Positions 12,546 through 24,832 of a DNA stretch of 64,000 bases are shown here, piece by piece (the stretch's first letter is position 1; every line of letters begins with the position of its first letter). The notes under the pieces are model-generated. The model saw nothing but the letters and a program-made list of their open reading frames with translations, searched no databases and was not told the origin of the DNA. The position numbers and the translations under genes were made by a program. The stretch spans positions 7,699,959 to 7,763,958 of the forward strand of contig NC_092647.1 in assembly GCF_039555335.1 (NCBI RefSeq). The letters are read 5' to 3'. Source of the stretch: Amphiura filiformis. Lineage: Eukaryota > Echinodermata > Ophiuroidea > Amphilepidida > Amphiuridae.

Positions 12546-13335
12546 ATTTTTATTAAGCCATGCACCTACAAAAACAAATTTGGCTATATAACTACGAAGA
12601 AAATTGTATTCAAGATGCCTTATCACTAAAGTAAACAAATTACACAGCCATTTGCTCTTGCTATAACTTTTGTCAGGGTCAGGGATATTTATGAACACCA
12701 ATATTATACAGGTTTATACACATGGGTTATTACAAGAGTCAATAAACATTCAATTAACTAGTACTATAGATAATGGACTAGCTTAGTTTTGTGCAATGTA
12801 GTTATATTGAACTTTTTCTGAAGTAAATCGCCTGCTGCATAGTTTTCTAATAGGCCTACAGATGATATGTTTACTTTGTGATTTAGGCCTGGCCATGACC
12901 TGCTAGTTTTGATTTTACCAATCAGTTATGTGTATTGTCAGCATGTGATAACTATAAGCCAATTGCAAACATGTTTATAAAAAAGGCTAAAAAATTCCTA
13001 CACTAAACAGACTCTTTGTCAGGTTTAAGGGCTAAATAGCAAGTTGTCATGCAGTGGGGCAAGATTAGATAAAGGCATACAAACTAGGGTATGAGATATT
13101 AGGAATTATTTCCTAGCCTCTTAACCACAGGGTTGGTGGGCTATATAGCTATAACAAGACACAGGATATGTAAGGGATAAACTGTGCATATGAGATGTGG
13201 GGGCAAGTGGCATCATTTCACTACCGTGAAAAAATCACATTTTCATCAAATTGCTTTTATTTTGTAGCCAAGATTTAAAAGTATAACCATGGGTAATTTC
13301 AATATCCTGGCATGCAAGATATCAGAGATATGATA
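12546..13335. other. Gene-less stretch
   Basis: No recognisable feature. Ordinary AT-rich DNA between two repeats. Confidence 0.5.
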
Positions 13336-14022
13336 CCCAGCAAACACAAAACGTTTTCGACATCATTCGCAAAAGGTTATAAAAGGTTGTCAGAAAACGT
13401 TAAAATGTCGGGTTATATAAAGGGTATATTAAGGGTATAAAACGTGTTCATAACATTAAAAAACATTTGATGATAATCTACTGCCCAGCAAACACAAAAT
13501 GTTTTACAGAAAACGTTTAAATGTCGGGTTATATAAAGGGTATAAAACGTTTTAATAACATTACAAAAACATTTTTGAAAACTTGATACAAAACATTCTA
13601 AACAGAATGTTAGCTTTGGGGTTGAAAAAATATTTTGCGAAATATGTTTGCCCAAAATATTTGCAATAACGTTTTAAAAATGTTTCCATGACCTGTATAT
13701 AACCCGACATTTAAATGTTATTAAAACGTTTTGAAAATAACATCTTAAGAACATTTCCGTGTTTGCTGGGTGCAAATATTTTAAAATTATATTATGTAAG
13801 TGTTGAAAAAATATTAGGCAAAATATGTTTGCAACAATAGTTTACAATAGCATTTTGAAAACATTTAAAAAATATTGTTGTAGTGTGTTTTCATACAAAA
13901 CGTTTTAAAACGTTTTCATGACCTTTATATAACCCGACATTTTAATGTTATTTTAAAAAACGTTTTTACCTAAACCAAAAGCCAAAATATAACGTTTTTA
14001 AAACGTTTTTGTGTTTGTTGGG
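13336..14022. mobile_element. CCCAGCAAACACAAAA-type MITE, full composite copy 2
   Basis: The left end is CCCAGCAAACACAAAACG and the right end GTTTTTGTGTTTGTTGGG. Copies of the terminal motif also occur inside (about 13483 and 13750-13771), so the 687-bp unit is several inverted modules. It is the reverse complement, module for module, of the element at 40451-41145, showing that the composite moves as one unit. Confidence 0.8.
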
Positions 14023-14023
14023 A

Positions 14024-14320
14024 CAGTGTCGTAGATTTCTTTTTGACATTGGGGGGGATCGGGGATGGAGTTGGAAAAAAAATTCTTCAAGTATATTGTC
14101 AATCCAGCACCTTTTCAATTGCGCGCGAAGCGCGGAATTTTTTTTGTGCTATTTTGAAGCTAAACTGATGAAATATGGTGTAAAAGTAGAATAAATGGGC
14201 GCGAAGCGCGAATTTGGTCAGAAACCCATTATCAGGGGAGGGATGATTGTGTGGACCATACCCCTGGCAAAATATTGGGGGGATTTTTTTCCTCCCCCCC
14301 CCAGCCCTCCGGGATCTACA
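14024..14320. repeat. Dispersed repeat, family A, copy 2
   Basis: Begins CAGTGTCGTAGATTTC one base after the preceding MITE and ends near GGGATCTACATGG. It contains two GCGCGAAGCGCG palindromes (about 14121 and 14199). It matches 6169-6490 over its ends and several internal blocks. Confidence 0.65.
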
Positions 14321-14399
14321 TGGTAGAACTTTTTGAATGACCCTATAGTAGGCCTACTACCGCACTAAGCTGTACTGTATGGATGGCGGAAACCTTCAA

Positions 14400-14640
14400 A
14401 ATACGCCTAAGAATACGCCTAAGAATACGCCTAACCTTAGACGTCTAAGATGCAATCTTAGACGTCTAAGATGCATTCTTAGGCGTCTAAGATGCAATCT
14501 TAGGCGTCTAAGAAATTTGCGGTAGACTTAAATCAACGAATCACAGGACCAGAAATCCCAAACAACCAATCATCTTAGGCGTATTCAATTATTGATTAAT
14601 GAAATCTTAGACGCCTAAGAATTCTTACACGTCTAAGATT
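14400..14640. repeat. Cluster of tandem palindromic CTTAGACGTCTAAG units
   Basis: Direct AAGAATACGCCT units (about 14401-14433) lead into four tandem units of about 21 bp, each built on the self-complementary core CTTAGRCGTCTAAG separated by ATGCAAT (about 14434-14511). More single cores follow near 14573-14582 and 14611-14637. The array can fold into serial small hairpins. Confidence 0.75.
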
Positions 14641-15112
14641 GATATTTTAGTGATGGACGGTATCACCAATGTGATTTTCTCTGAGGACTTGCAGCAAAAT
14701 AATTATTGATTAATTGGTTTGATTTTATTTTCGTTGGTTTGGTGTGCTGTTTTGGTGTGGCTAGTAGTAGTCAGGTAACATCGTAACTTCCTATTATAAT
14801 CTTCAGATAGCTAATGCCTACATCAACTAAAAACCGGTACAGAAACACTTTTTGAAAGAGGTTTACATTCTTTGAAGGGAGGTGGGTCGGGAAAAAAAAA
14901 GATTTTACCATGTTTACAGGGGGGTGAAAAAGTTTTTATACGTGCAAGCGCACAAGTTGCCCGCCTATAATCCGCACATACAGGCCTACCTACGAGTTTT
15001 TCTGTACACTCCCATGATTAGCATTATAGAAACAAGTTATGTTGCAAATTTGAAATTATGTTCTTTCAATGCTATAGAATTGGACATTATTTTTACTTTG
15101 GTCATTTTTCAT
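14641..15112. other. Gene-less stretch
   Basis: Nothing recognised. The open frame that starts at 14882 runs into the next repeat and has no family motif. Confidence 0.5.
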
Positions 15113-15600
15113 TGGATAGCGATGTTTTTTGTGGGACATGGGAGCACATCAGACATAGGCCTATCGAATTGCATTCTGAATAGGACTACAAGGAATGTCC
15201 TTCTGATATCAATTTTTTTTTAAATTCGCGATATAATATATATTTTATGGCAAATGATTAAAAATTGATATTTTTGAAATAAAATATTCCTCAAAGTAAA
15301 TTGTATAAATCTAATGTAGGCCTACTGCAAGTGTATGTAGCTGGTATAAAAAGCCGCCCATCATATGAAAATGTTAACCTTTCGTATATTTGAAGATATA
15401 GTTTTCTTTTGCCAAAAACACCAAAAAATGTTGGCATTTTGGGGGGAAATTGTAGGCTGTATGAGCCTGTATCTCCAATATGAAAGGTCAAAATTTTCAA
15501 TTGATCGCCGGTTTTTCATATCTCAGCTACACACACTTGTACATCATTAAGATTTATTAAGTTTACTTCGAGGACTGTTAAATATAATATAAGAAATTCA
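15113..15600. mobile_element. TTAA-type foldback element, copy 2 (degenerate)
   Basis: The left arm has TTTTTTGTGGGACATGGG and AGCACATCAGACATAGG; the right arm repeats the GATCGCCGG, TCAAAATTTTCAATTGATC and TTTACTTCGAGGACTGTT blocks seen in the copy at 11111-11789. The outer tips are not recognisable. Confidence 0.65.
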
Positions 15601-16258
15601 AAAAAAATATTAATTTTTATAATTTGTCAAAAAAATTAGAATTAAAATTGGTCAGCATTTTAAAGGAAGGTGACCCAAAATATTTGGAAAATCAAATTCT
15701 TTAAAACTTACGTGTCGTATTGACCATAAAATGTGCCAATATAGAGGGTGTACAGTTGATAGTTCGAAAATTGCCACTCGATTAAATAGTATAAGGTATT
15801 AATATGTATTTGGTCAAAATGCTTCAGTTGATAGCAGAATCAACCATCTATAGGACCGTTTACAAATACTTGTTGGTGAGGGGTCTGATGCAAAAAGGGG
15901 ACCCTTCCTTAAAAGTTTTGACCCCCCTAAGGGGACCCTGAAAAAATGACCCCTTTCATATGTTTATATGCTTTTCAATGGGGTTGACGTTGACCCATAA
16001 CTGCATAATGTTCATGTCAACAAAAAAAAAGGGGGGGGGCGGGGTTTGAAACTTTTGAGACTGTAAAGGGGGGGCTGAAATTTTTTGCGATGAATTGTTT
16101 TGCATCAGCTCCCTAACAAGTGTTCGTAAACGGTCCCCAACTATAAAATCACTTTAATTTAAATCGCCCCATAGTGGAAGCATCCCAAATCGACGCTTTT
16201 CGTCGAAAACCGCGACGTTTCTATAGTTATAGGCCTATTCTTTCTGCATGTTCTCTAT
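15601..16258. other. Gene-less stretch
   Basis: G-rich and C-rich homopolymer patches (about 15880-16080) with an imperfect inverted relation: GACCGTTTACAAATACTTGTTGG near 15850 mirrors CAAGTGTTCGTAAACGGTC near 16115. This may be the tips of a further small element. No gene. Confidence 0.45.
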
Positions 16259-16620
16259 ATTACCACTCGGGAGGTCATACCTTCTTGGGGTTTCGAGATA
16301 ATAAAAAGGACCCAAAATAGGTATATTGACCCGGGTCTTACGAGGAGTGTCACCCCCGGTGGGGAAAATAATTTAAATGCGTTTTTTACTTCTTTCTCTT
16401 TCATTTGGCACCACTCGGGGGTTATACTTTTTGGCATTTCGAGATATGAAAAGGACCCAGGGCTTATCATGCATGTGAACAGTCACACCCGCTGGGGAAA
16501 TTATTTTTATATTCTTACACAATCTTCATTTGACACCACACGGGAAGGATGGTCATATATCTTCTTGTCATAATGAAAAGAACCGCAAATATGAATATTG
16601 ACCCCGTTCTATTTTGGAAA
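16259..16620. repeat. Degenerate tandem repeat, about 125-150 bp units
   Basis: Three diverged units, each with a CACCACTCGGG-like block, a TTTCGAGATA or ATAATGAAAAG block, AAAGGACCC and a GTCACCCCC-GGTGGGGAAA block. A further unit lies apart at about 18165-18300. The open frames here follow the repeat and are not genes. Confidence 0.65.
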
Positions 16621-17065
16621 AATCGCGTTCCAACGGTCTTTTTGGGTCTTTTTTAAAGACATTTCTTGTTTTGGGTGTACATCGTGTACCCGGGATCGTG
16701 TACATGCTGAATTCGAATGTGTTGTATGCCAAGCAAAATTTTGAGACCATGGCCCTCTAAGCTTCCCAAAAACTTGACTCCATAGTAATCAATTTTATTC
16801 CAACAACAGTTTCAACATGGCCCCACAGATCCCAGAAATGTAAAGTTTGTGCGTGTACGATCTATAGTTAAGCAGTTATGGGTCATAAAAGGTAAATTTG
16901 CTTGCTGTGTATACATCAAAAGTCAAAAGTTGCTACTTTTGTTCGCCTAGCTTGGAGGTTTCAGAAAAAGAATAGTTTGCACTATCTGCAATGTCTAGTT
17001 CGCATTTTACACAACTAAGAGTTATGTAGGATTCCACAGGATTTAATGGCATTTGTATTTACATA
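16621..17065. other. Gene-less stretch
   Basis: No recognisable feature. Confidence 0.45.
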
Positions 17066-17266
17066 CAGTGGAAACTCTTTAATACAAAATTTGTGGGGGC
17101 GCAAAATTTAGTTTGTCTAACGTCTTAATCAGGATTTTGTCTATTAAAGTTATCCATCACACATTACATAGGGATTCAGTGCCACTACCAGGGACCTGAA
17201 AATCAAGCTTGTCTTATCAGTTTTTTTTTGTATTATCAGAGCTTGTATTAACGAGTTTCCACTGTA
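17064..17266. mobile_element. pogo/Tigger-like MITE with TA target duplication
   Basis: The element (17066-17264, 199 bp) starts CAGTGGAAACTC and ends GAGTTTCCACTG, flanked by TA on both sides (17064-17065 and 17265-17266). The TIR continues for about 22 bp with few mismatches. CAGTGGAA tips with a TA target are typical of the pogo/Tigger branch of Tc1/mariner. There is no transposase. Confidence 0.8.
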
Positions 17267-17472
17267 TCATCCCTCTTCTAAACTTCACATTGCAGATAGT
17301 GATAACTATTCTTTATCTAAATCCATTGGAACATAAAGTTTGCATCCATTTTAACGAAAATTGGAGCAACTTGAATTTTTCAGCCCTGTACAACATGCAA
17401 ATTGACCTTGGACCTGTTAAGCCTCATTAAGTTTAGACGACCCTATGCGCAAATATTACATTTTCGTTATAT

Positions 17473-17790
17473 GATACCTGCATCTCGACTCTGGAAAACA
17501 ATATTTTTTAAAAACCTCATTTTGCATTTAGTTTTTAAGCCCCCTCGGGAGCCACCTACAGGATCTCATTTTGCATTTGAGTTTTTGTGTTGCAAAGTAG
17601 CAAAACTTTCTTTATATATGGCGCAATTTGTGCCTGGAAAAGGCTATCCCCTCTTACAACCTATGAACAGGTCTGATTTCTATAATGAGGTGTCACCGGG
17701 TTTGCAAGAGATAATAATACCAAATCTAAACACCATGAAATTCACCACATCACGACCAAGCTCACATTGGGCGCCCCATTCCTTTTTTTT
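17473..17790. repeat. Dispersed repeat, family B, copy 2
   Basis: It matches the second half of 12086-12545 in the same orientation, for example GGATCTCATTTTGCATTT and GGTCTGATTTCTATAATGAG, and ends in the same pyrimidine-rich tail after TTGGGCGCC. Confidence 0.75.
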
Positions 17791-17943
17791 TATTTAGTGA
17801 ATTTAAAGCGTGTAATTTTCCCCCTGTATGATCAATTATCTTTTTTAGGGTCACGGGGTTCAAATACAGCTTTGCATACTAAATGTAGTACCCGAATAGT
17901 GGCCGTTATAGGGTGGGTAATCATATTGGGGGGCCAATAAACC

Positions 17944-18127
17944 CGCTGTCGTAGTGCACGTTAGTAACCATTGGTTACTGCTCCAAGCCTGGGCTCATAC
18001 ACCTGTTCCGAATTTTGATATGCCATAGGCTTTGTGTTGTGATCATTTCGATCAGTGGTCCATAACAAAGAAAGCGTGATCCAGTTGGCCTAGCAACGGT
18101 CATATTGTAACGTGCACTACGACAGCG
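17944..18127. mobile_element. Short MITE with CGCTGTCGTAGTGCACGTTA inverted ends
   Basis: The left end CGCTGTCGTAGTGCACGTTA (17944-17963) is exactly inverted at the right end (about 18108-18127). The target duplication is not clear. The length of 184 bp leaves no room for a gene. Confidence 0.75.
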
Positions 18128-18164
18128 AATATACATGTAATTTCCAAAATAGAACCAATCTATC

Positions 18165-18300
18165 AGGGGTCATATACCTAACCTTCTTCGCATTCTATAT
18201 AAAAAGGTCTTATGATCGAGTGTCACCCCGGGTGGGGAAATATTTTCATTATATTCTTTACCTTTCATTCATTTGACACCGGGGGGTATAACTTCCAGAT
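18165..18300. repeat. Outlying unit of the 16.3-kb tandem repeat
   Basis: Contains GAGTGTCACCCCGGGTGGGG and the following CATTTGACACC block of the 16259-16620 repeat. Confidence 0.6.
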
Positions 18301-18416
18301 ATGTCCATTTCAAACCAAAAGGAGAGTCGGTAAGTAAGTTCGAGTTAGGAAGTATATCATACACTAATAAAGGGCGATACCACTTCATGGTTCGACAAAT
18401 ATTATGGTAATTAAGG

Positions 18417-18733
18417 ACAGGGAAAATGCGCGATGCGCAAAAAACTGCGCATTTTAAAGATTTGCCCAAAACAATCATTTTTCAAAAACCCTAAGTTTTC
18501 ACTAAAATCAAAGAATCCATGATCTGCAACGCGATCCATGTTTAAAAAGTATAGAAAATAAGGCAGTCCCAAAAATTTACAAGAAAATATAGAAGATAAA
18601 CAGTATTTTTTTTTTATATTGCATACACGGTATTTGGAACTTTTGGGGAGACAAAACACGCATTTTGGTTTGCGCATTTTCAAAAACTGCCATGCGCATT
18701 TTACTCTCAAAAATAGCGCATTTCCCTATGCTT
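18417..18733. mobile_element. Possible MITE with GCGCATTT-rich inverted ends
   Basis: The left edge CAGGGAAAATGCGC is mirrored by GCGCATTTCCCTATG at the right edge. GCGCATTT or AATGCGC recurs at least six times inside, mostly near the ends. Target duplication unclear. Confidence 0.5.
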
Positions 18734-20508
18734 ATATTATGGCTACTTGGAAGAAACGATATCATAACATGAAACAATACAAGGGCATTCAAGTAAAAGG
18801 CAAAGTCTACCGATCCTTAATTATGACAGAATTGACTACAAGTATTATATGCCAACAACTACAAGAAATCAACACGAACAGCAAGGATGTTTTCTTTTCA
18901 TGATATTTTAATTGTTACAAGCTTTGTTTCAATTTCTTACAAAAATATTACGTATGTATTAGGCTATATTACAAATGTACACAATTTTAGAGGCAACTAT
19001 AGTTCTTAACAAATGGTCAATGGTTACAATGCGTTTTTGTTTCAAGACCAAAAATGTAGATATTGCCAAATGGCACCATTTATTCTTGTATTTTGTCAGA
19101 ACGTTTGCATAAATTGCAATTGCCTCCAGTTGTTTTTGGTTCCAGCATTATTTTTTGTCAAGTACTACAATTTCGCAATTTATTTATACAAGTACATTAT
19201 AAATTTTTAACAATTACAAATACAAGATAGTTATAAGGTGTGAGTGGCATTATGAGGCAAAATTGTGATTCCGTTTCATTGAAACCAAAAAAGTTGACTC
19301 TTCATACGGTCACGTCACCCACTCAGGACGATGACTTGGCCAAGTATTAAAGGTCCTGGTTGAAGTGCTAAATTTTAGCTACTTAACTATGTGCTTTTCA
19401 GTCCTCACCCTCCTCAACTATTGAAATATTATAACCTCTCACATGTTTTTTTTCCGTACAAGATTTTGAACTCAACTTTGCTTCATAAAACCACTCTATA
19501 AACCTTTACCATTACACAATGCATTGTATGTATGCACATAGTGATCGCAAGAAACTCAATACTTGTTTTAAAATTGTCCTCCATCATTGATAACACTCAA
19601 ACTTTTTCACTTAAAAATAGATTTCATATTACAAAATCTCGTCATATTGCATTAAATACCATTATTTTGTAGGTTTCACACTTGCTATGCAGGGCTCACT
19701 GAAGTGTTTAGATGCATGAAACGTTCGCAAAAAATGGATATCTAGTATAGATAAGTTGACCCATGATATCACATGTTTAAATTCAGACCCCCCCCCATTT
19801 CATGCAGGGCAAAATAATACATCATACATGGCAGACAGACCACATCAAATCTTTTCAAAAACCAACCTGCAAAACATTTGTTTTAATTCTGTGAAATTTT
19901 GTAGCTTGTGAGCAAGTTTGATAATATTTTTGGCATTATTTGCTTTAAACAAAAGTAAATGCACAAACATAGTAATTAGTATGTACATGTAAAAGTACCT
20001 TTTGCCCTGCGCCTTTCATCACAGCCCCTGGACATATCAATTTGTACTGTAAATGTCAAATCGCCTGTATTTTTAACCTTTTTGTGATTGATGTCACATT
20101 TTTGTGCGACCAGATTTGCTTGGAAACTCTTTCTGGATCTCATAAAGCAAATCATTCTTTTTGAGTCAAGAAGGGACTTGATAATGATATCAGCATTATT
20201 ATCTATTCATTCATTACTGTTACACCCACTCACTCCATTTGAGTGAGAGAGGGTGTTCAGTTTTAAATCAGCTCATACATGCATTAAAGTGACATAATCC
20301 CCCACATCCCTTTTACGAAGTGGAACATGTGGCATTTACATGGTCATAATGAATTAATTATTTTAACAATAAGTACTAGTATCCATTTTGTGCTAATTTT
20401 TCATCACACAATTTCCCCATTTTGAAATCTACCTTTTACCACATGCCATATTTTTACCTCGAGTTGGTAGTGACATATTTTGCTGGGCACAGCATCTAAT
20501 CACGCATG
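18734..20508. other. Gene-less stretch
   Basis: 1.8 kb without a recognisable gene or transposon end. The short plus-strand open frames at 18619-18903 and 19013-19210 have no motif and AT-rich composition. Confidence 0.5.
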
Positions 20509-20911
20509 CAGGGCCGGATTTACCATTGGGCCAGATGGGTCATGGCCTCCAAAATTTAGCCCCGAAAACAACATGTTTTGGACCACAATATGGTAATATT
20601 GCAAAATTTGTGTGTGCTTCACGCACAATGGCCCTTTGCATAGTAAAATTCACCTTCCATCTTGGACTAAAATTGTCTAAATTTGAGAAAAAAATTTGTG
20701 CGCAAAAAAAAGAAAGAAAAGTGGAACAAAATGTGGCCCTCTACCTCCAAATTGCAATGCTTCTGCCGCAAATCCGCAACTGTCGATCTTATATTAGGTC
20801 CCCTATTCGTAAATCAAAATTTGGCCACTTGAGTGCCCATGCCTTCCTCATGGCACGTTTGGGGGCCTGGCCCAGGGCCCCCCAAAAGCTAAATCCGGCC
20901 CTGCACGCATG
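20501..20911. mobile_element. hAT-like MITE (CAGGGCCGGATTTA ends) with perfect 8-bp target duplication
   Basis: The element is 20509-20903 (395 bp). Its ends are CAGGGCCGGATTTA and TAAATCCGGCCCTG, a perfect inverted repeat. The flanking 8-mer CACGCATG is identical on both sides (20501-20508 and 20904-20911). The 128-codon open frame inside (20526-20912) spans the TIRs and is not a transposase. Confidence 0.9.
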
Positions 20912-21486
20912 ATATCGCAATCCCAAAGAGCACGCACACATATGTACATGGGTGGTTTGTCAGCCCGTTTGCAGCACAACCATGTAAAACCACTGATGTC
21001 ACTACCAACACCGAGGTAAAATTTCTGCTACCAATCCATTAACATCTCCATAAATGTAGCATGCTGAAAAGAGAACTGAAAAAACAATGGGCAATAATAC
21101 CCTCTTTGCATGGATCCGCCATCTTGCTACTCAAACAAGGCTCTCCCAGCCAACGCAGAAGTATAGACTAACTATAATTTAGTTTCTTGTCCTTTTCTAG
21201 CAATGTGACAGAAGACTTTTGTGGGTAGAACCTTGTTTTTGAGATGACCATGAGAAGAGTCAAATGTATTGCCTCTTGTTTATTTGACAGTATCACACTT
21301 TCTATGTTTCATTTTCTTCACAATCTTAAAAGCTATTCAGGAGGCATGTCTTGTTTTTTATCTGGAAAGTAAAAAAGCTTGCCTCACAGAAAATTAATGG
21401 GGCAACAAGAACTACTCCCCATTCCTGAAAATACACATAATTTTTTAAATATATCAACTTGTGCCAAATGAAATGGAGCTCAATCC
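20912..21486. other. Gene-less stretch
   Basis: No recognisable feature between the hAT-like MITE and the next mariner-like fragment. Confidence 0.45.
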
Positions 21487-21631
21487 TTTATATCCAAATT
21501 TCGTTATATTCGAGTTGTAAAAACAAGAAATAACAAAAGAATTATGTATCTTACTATCTTGGTTCTGGAAAAATACTTCTTTATAACAGGGTTTTTCTTG
21601 TATCAGATTTCGTTATAACGAGGTTTTACTG
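21487..21631. mobile_element. Mariner/Tigger-like fragment, copy 1
   Basis: It ends TTCGTTATAACGAGGTTTTA-CTG followed by TA, a typical right end. The stretch from TTTATATCCAAATTTCG to the end recurs at 23698-23834 with the same shape, including GGAAAAATACTTCTTTATAA. A matching left end was not found. Confidence 0.7.
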
Positions 21632-21929
21632 TACAAAGTCCAATGGAAAAGACATGTTTCATTCTTATAACCAACCATTTAAAAAAGAAAAATTATAGCA
21701 AAATTTCAGTATGTACATAATTATACTCAAAATTTTGAATGCTAAATACTTGTTCCAAGTCTGAAAATATAACGAAAATGCATGTTTTTTGGCTTTCTCC
21801 AAGAAATTAGCAAAAAACTTTTTCTTTTATCTCCAGTTAGTACTGAATGAATGATTAGGATTGAGCGGTGTCATTTAGCAGAACTTGATAATATTTTATA
21901 ATCCCAAAAAACAAGGAATGGGGAGTACT

Positions 21930-22175
21930 TACCGTATTCATTCTAATAAGCGCCCAGGTCGCTTACTTTTTACCGGCTGGTTTGCCTAATTTTTTTTTGT
22001 TAGGGGCGTTTATTAGAGACAAATTTATACTATAAAAGGGGTCTGAGACGTTCTAGTAGCTTTTCTGATGTCCTCCAGCTCTTTCACTGTATCAACGTCT
22101 AGATCCGTCACTTCAACATTGATGGCACCCTTTAGCAAATACCCTGGGTGGGCGCTAATTGGAATGAATATGGTA
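21930..22175. mobile_element. Tc1/mariner-like MITE with TA target duplication
   Basis: The element is 21932-22173. The left end is CCGTATTCATTCTAATAAGC and the right end, read inverted, is CCATATTCATTCCAATTAGC; both run on into GCCC and a CAGGG-like stretch. TA flanks both sides (21930-21931 and 22174-22175). The open frame at 22068 lies across the right end and is not a gene. Confidence 0.8.
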
Positions 22176-23020
22176 CATGTGGAATTTCATGCACAAATAA
22201 AAACCAGCTCTGCTTTACCATGTTTACACTTACAAAGTCTTTTCTCCGAGGGGGGTCAATGTCACCCAACTTGCCAGGAATCTGATCCAAATCTCGCATG
22301 ATATTTATTTTATGAATTGATTGGGGTTGTCATCTTTGTTTTTAAAGTAAAAGTACAGCATGCGGCACTACCAAGCTGAATGATAGGATAGCCCTCGATC
22401 ACTCTAAGGGATACAAATTGCAGGTATCATCAGTGATCTCCAAAGGACCAGAAAAGAGAAAAACTTTTTCATGAACAGTCCATACTTTAAAAATTCTTAG
22501 TGACTTTTAAATTGTTCAATATGCACTGACTTTAGTTTACCACAGGGTATAATTAACTTTTCTATTCATTAACATTCTTAAACTATTTATTGCCAGTTCT
22601 GTGACAATTTTGTATCCCTTTACTTTCATAACTTCCAAAATGTTTTAAAAAAAGGGCCTAGTCTTGGTTATCAACCATTTTTGTATGTTTACATGTTTAG
22701 CAAATTCTCTGAATGTTTAAATAGCTCCCAAACGTTAAATTTTGACAGCCTACATTGTAAGTAAAAATCAAATACATGCAGACTCCTGGTAAGTGGGTTC
22801 AACATAATTATGAGCCTCTGCTTTTCTCACCTTCACTCCATCCAACCTGCCCTTACCCTGTCATATACCTTTATTTAGAAGCTAGTGTGTATAGTCCCTA
22901 TCATCTAGTCGGAACACAACTCCTGTATCACTCCTCTCCTCTCCTTCCTTCATGACACCACCAGTAGGAAAAAATGGGGAATAAAATTAATAGTACATTT
23001 TCCTAAACATATTTCAGCTG
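22176..23020. other. Gene-less stretch
   Basis: No recognisable feature. It may belong to the 3' flank of the minus-strand CREBZF gene, but no transcript end can be fixed from sequence. Confidence 0.4.
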
Positions 23021-23185
23021 TACAGTGGAGCCTTGTCAATACAAAATTCATCAGGGTTTGAGATTTCCCTGCTTCACTGTGTGTTGTAACAGAAATTATC
23101 ATACGTACTATGAATACAAGGTATTTGGCCCTGTCTATCTTTCCAAGATACCAGACGGATTTTGTGTCAACAAGTTTCCACTGTA
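23021..23185. mobile_element. pogo/Tigger-like MITE with TA target duplication, diverged
   Basis: The element (23023-23183) starts CAGTGGAGCCTTGTCAATAC and ends AACAAGTTTCCACTG; TA lies on both sides. It is related to 17066-17264 by its tips only. Confidence 0.75.
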
Positions 23186-24832
23186 CAAATGTATTTCTTA
23201 CATTACATTTTAATGCAAAATTTGATTTTTAAGAAGCAAATACTATCTACAACTAGATCAAGTCAACAAATAATGCATCATATGCACATTTCATTTATAC
23301 ATGTAAGTTTATATTATAACAAGTCCATCGTAAATATTCCACTTGGTAGAATGGGAACACTGTGCATGTAGTAAACATTTTTTTAAGTGGAATTTATATG
23401 AAATTTCCTAAGTTGCCCCCTTTATTTTATTTTCTAAATGATGAGCATAATATTAAACAAAATCAAATCTACAATAAATTTCAAATCATTCATACCCAAC
23501 TGCAACTGGTGGTAAATGCCTGCATGCACATTAATTCTGTTCAGTGAATTGACTTCAATAAAGTTCATCCTCTTTTGTATCACATTTGAAGAAGTATTAT
23601 TTGGGACACACCTTTAGATATTATCAGGGTGGGAGGGGGGATATTTTTTTTAAACGGCCTACACTCAATTTGAATGTCAGGGACAGAGAAATTAGTTCTT
23701 TATATCCAAATTTCGTGTTATATCAGGGTTGTAAAAACAATTATTAACAAAAAATTTGGTTATCTTGTTTCTGGAAAAATACTTCTTTATAACAGGGTTT
23801 TTCTTGTATCAGATTTCGTTATGAGGTTTTACTGTATATTTTTATACAGAGTTGAGTATGGAAACATTTTTCATTAGTGAGATTTTTCTTCTCACTAGTT
23901 ACCAAAGTTTTTTTTCCCAGAAAACTCCCTAGCCCCCCTCTCCCGATAAAATCTAATGGTGCATCCCAAATATCAATTCACCAGAATAAAAGCAACCAAT
24001 TATGCAGTCATGTTTATCAAGTATGTTATAATACACACAAATTTGCAAGACTAGCTTACCAGATTTAAGAAAAAGAGAAAGTGCCGGCAGGAAGTGCAAG
24101 CCAGCAGGAAAAGGTCTCTAGTTCTCATCTTCAAAGTCTCATCTCTGCATACCTGCAAAATTAAAAAAAATATTGAGTCTCTTGCGACACTTTGTGCATT
24201 AGTATAGGGTGTTCTGAATACAATTAATATGTACATGTACAATCCATTCAAGTTACCACTCACATCTCTTTATCCTGCTATGTGAACTTTTAACTATTCA
24301 CACTTACCAAGATGCTTAGCCAAGTTCCCCAAGCAGCTTTTTTTTTCTCGGCAATACCATCACTTCTGCCGTATACCAGATTTCTTGGTCGGTGGTCTGG
24401 GCTTTTTTTTTCACCAGTTTTCACCCACCATCCAAGACTCTTGACCAGGAGCATTGACCTCTTGTTGACTACTTCTTGCTGCTTTTTCAAGTAGACTTGG
24501 TAGAAGTCAAGAACTAAAAATTGGAACTGATATTCTAAAATCATAAGAAACAGTTGCTCCTTTTTCTTCAAAATGTTCCGTTCAAAATTTCCAAATTCAA
24601 TCATTGATCTGGTCAAGAAATGATGGCCTATTTTCATATACATGTAGCATCATAAATACACTCCCCAAGATATCTTTTCTAGCATGAATAGAATTATCTT
24701 ACACAGAAAACAATCCTGTTCATGCAAAAGCTTATTACATCTTACCAGTTGTAATTTATACAATCTTCTGTACATGAATAGATTGAATACAAAATATACA
24801 CATGTCATGAATATGATACACTTTTGTACATT
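23186..24832. other. Gene-less stretch, probably 3' flank or 3' UTR of CREBZF on the minus strand
   Basis: The stretch after the CREBZF stop codon holds no further exon that I recognise. Apart from the mariner-like fragment at 23698-23834 it shows only short motif-free open frames. Polyadenylation signals in the minus direction (TTTATT on the plus strand) occur at about 23421, but which one is used cannot be told. Confidence 0.4.
23698..23834. mobile_element. Mariner/Tigger-like fragment, copy 2
   Basis: Matches 21487-21631 in the same orientation and ends TATGAGGTTTTACTG followed by TA. Both copies lack the same left part. Confidence 0.7.

Noticed and set aside
20526-20912. 128-codon plus-strand frame
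   Set aside because: It lies almost entirely within the hAT-like MITE and reads through its terminal inverted repeat.
24290-24643. Minus-strand 117-codon frame just downstream of CREBZF
   Set aside because: Low-complexity Lys, Glu and Phe composition, no motif; more likely 3' UTR.
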